Positions 6,534 through 6,882 of a DNA stretch of 6,882 bases are shown here, piece by piece (position 1 is the stretch's first letter; each line of letters begins with the position of its first letter). The stretch spans positions 1 through 6,882 of the forward strand of contig JAITKG010000189.1 of assembly GCA_031278495.1 (NCBI GenBank), given 5' to 3'. The stretch is from Prevotellaceae bacterium (GTDB taxonomy: Bacteria; Bacteroidota; Bacteroidia; Bacteroidales; UBA932). A program made the position numbers and the translations under genes. Under the pieces are notes generated by a model. That model had not been told where the DNA came from, did no database searches, and saw only the letters and a list, made by a program, of their open reading frames with translations.

Positions 6534-6575
6534 CACTAACCGTTAACCGTTAACCACTAACCGTTCGCCGCTAAC
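6534..6575. repeat. Heptamer tandem array, CGTTAAC/CACTAAC type
   Basis: Six adjacent 7-bp units are readable: CACTAAC, CGTTAAC, CGTTAAC, CACTAAC, CGTTCGC, CGCTAAC. It ends 23 bp before the -33 element of the plus-strand promoter, so it lies just upstream of that promoter. No protein-coding frame uses it. Confidence 0.8.
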
Positions 6576-6597
6576 TGCCGAATTTCCGAACATTTTT

Positions 6598-6628
6598 TTT
6601 GCCGGATTAAAAAAGTTTTCTACCTTTG
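6598..6628 (+). promoter_or_regulatory. Strong Bacteroidota-type promoter reading rightward
   Basis: TTTG at 6598-6601 is followed after a 19-bp spacer (6602-6620) by TACCTTTG at 6621-6628, a perfect TAnnTTTG -7 element. A run of eight T residues leads into the -33 TTG. Transcription should begin near 6632-6636. It is divergent from the gls promoter about 220 bp away and drives the structured leader to its right. Confidence 0.85.
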
Positions 6629-6882
6629 CACCAAATTTACGATCTTTAACATTTTGAACACTTTTATTCTATTTCAGAAATCTGGAAAATTTTTGGACAA
6701 TTTAGAATAAATTAAAACCACAAAAGAAACGTGGATTTTAACTTATTAAATTGTCGGGTATTCCAGAACCTCTGAAATGATAAGTTTGGTCCACGTTTCA
6801 CATTTTATACCTGACCAACCGCTCTAAAAAGAGCATTTCCCAAAACAAGACCGACCGGATAAAAGTCGCCGCCATGTTAAAG
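6629..6882 (+). ncRNA. Long structured leader or small RNA, gene beyond window edge
   Basis: About 245 bases follow the promoter without a convincing gene. Three hairpins are visible. The first pairs TTTATTCTA (6663-6671) with TAGAATAAA (6703-6711). The second pairs GAAACGTGGA (6726-6735) with TCCACGTTTC (6790-6799) and, inside a 4x3 internal loop, AACTTATTA (6740-6748) with TGATAAGTT (6778-6786) with one G-U pair. The third is GCTCT-AAAA-AGAGC (6821-6834), not followed by a U run. An ATG at 6874 begins M-L-K and runs off the edge; it could be a gene start or chance. The transcript may be the leader of an rRNA operon, a regulatory mRNA leader or a free small RNA; I do not recognise a named RNA family. 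Confidence 0.55.
6640..6651 (+). promoter_or_regulatory. boxA-like antitermination sequence
   Basis: CGATCTTTAACA, about 12 bases after the -7 element, contains TCTTTAACA, matching the core of the rRNA leader boxA of Escherichia coli (TGCTCTTTAACA). boxA binds NusB-S10 and protects long untranslated transcripts from Rho. Its place early in a long leader fits an rRNA operon, but no 16S sequence reaches the window, so this remains tentative. Confidence 0.45.

Noticed and set aside
6421..6575. CRISPR array
   Set aside because: The repeats are directly adjacent 7-8 bp units without spacers, and no cas genes are present.
6821..6834. GCTCT-AAAA-AGAGC hairpin as a terminator
   Set aside because: It is only 5 bp and followed by ATTTCCC, not by a T run, so it is at best part of the leader fold.

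Overview
The window looks like chromosomal DNA from a member of the Bacteroidota, probably Bacteroidales. Three things point there: two promoters of the Bacteroidota type (TTG, a 19-20 bp spacer, then TAnnTTTG), protein families typical of that phylum, and A/T-rich start regions with no Shine-Dalgarno sequence. No rRNA or tRNA body, CRISPR array, transposase or integrase is visible.

Layout: all recognisable genes lie on the minus strand and read from right to left. A compact promoter (6347-6379) starts a transcription unit with a PlsC-type acyltransferase (glsA-like, 5445-6329). A GNAT/hemolysin-type N-acyltransferase (glsB-like, 4488-5441) follows after only 3 bp. Together they match the two enzymes that make glycine lipids in Bacteroides. 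Next comes a 444-bp cassette (4039-4482): a 35-bp inverted repeat of octamers enclosing a 129-aa four-helix-bundle (23S rRNA intervening-sequence type) gene. It is followed by a 960-aa AddB-like PD-(D/E)XK nuclease with an iron-sulfur cluster signature (1151-4033) and a small four-helix membrane protein (420-1004). A strong intrinsic terminator (358-395) closes the unit. Positions 1-357 hold no convincing gene.

The right end (6598-6882) is divergent. A canonical Bacteroidota promoter on the plus strand starts a long structured leader with a boxA-like sequence and three hairpins. The downstream gene lies beyond the window; an rRNA operon is one candidate and a structured mRNA leader or small RNA is another. 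Between the divergent promoters (about 6380-6597) are four different short tandem arrays with 7- or 8-bp units.

The most interesting object is the cassette between glsB and the nuclease gene. Its terminal repeats pair perfectly only in the minus-strand RNA, where both mismatches become G-U wobbles. The stem abuts the start codons of both the bundle gene and the nuclease, and the bundle gene's stop codon lies inside the stem. It resembles the architecture of 23S rRNA intervening sequences, but here it sits in an apparent mRNA. Functions given for the proteins rest on motif recognition by eye, not on a database search.
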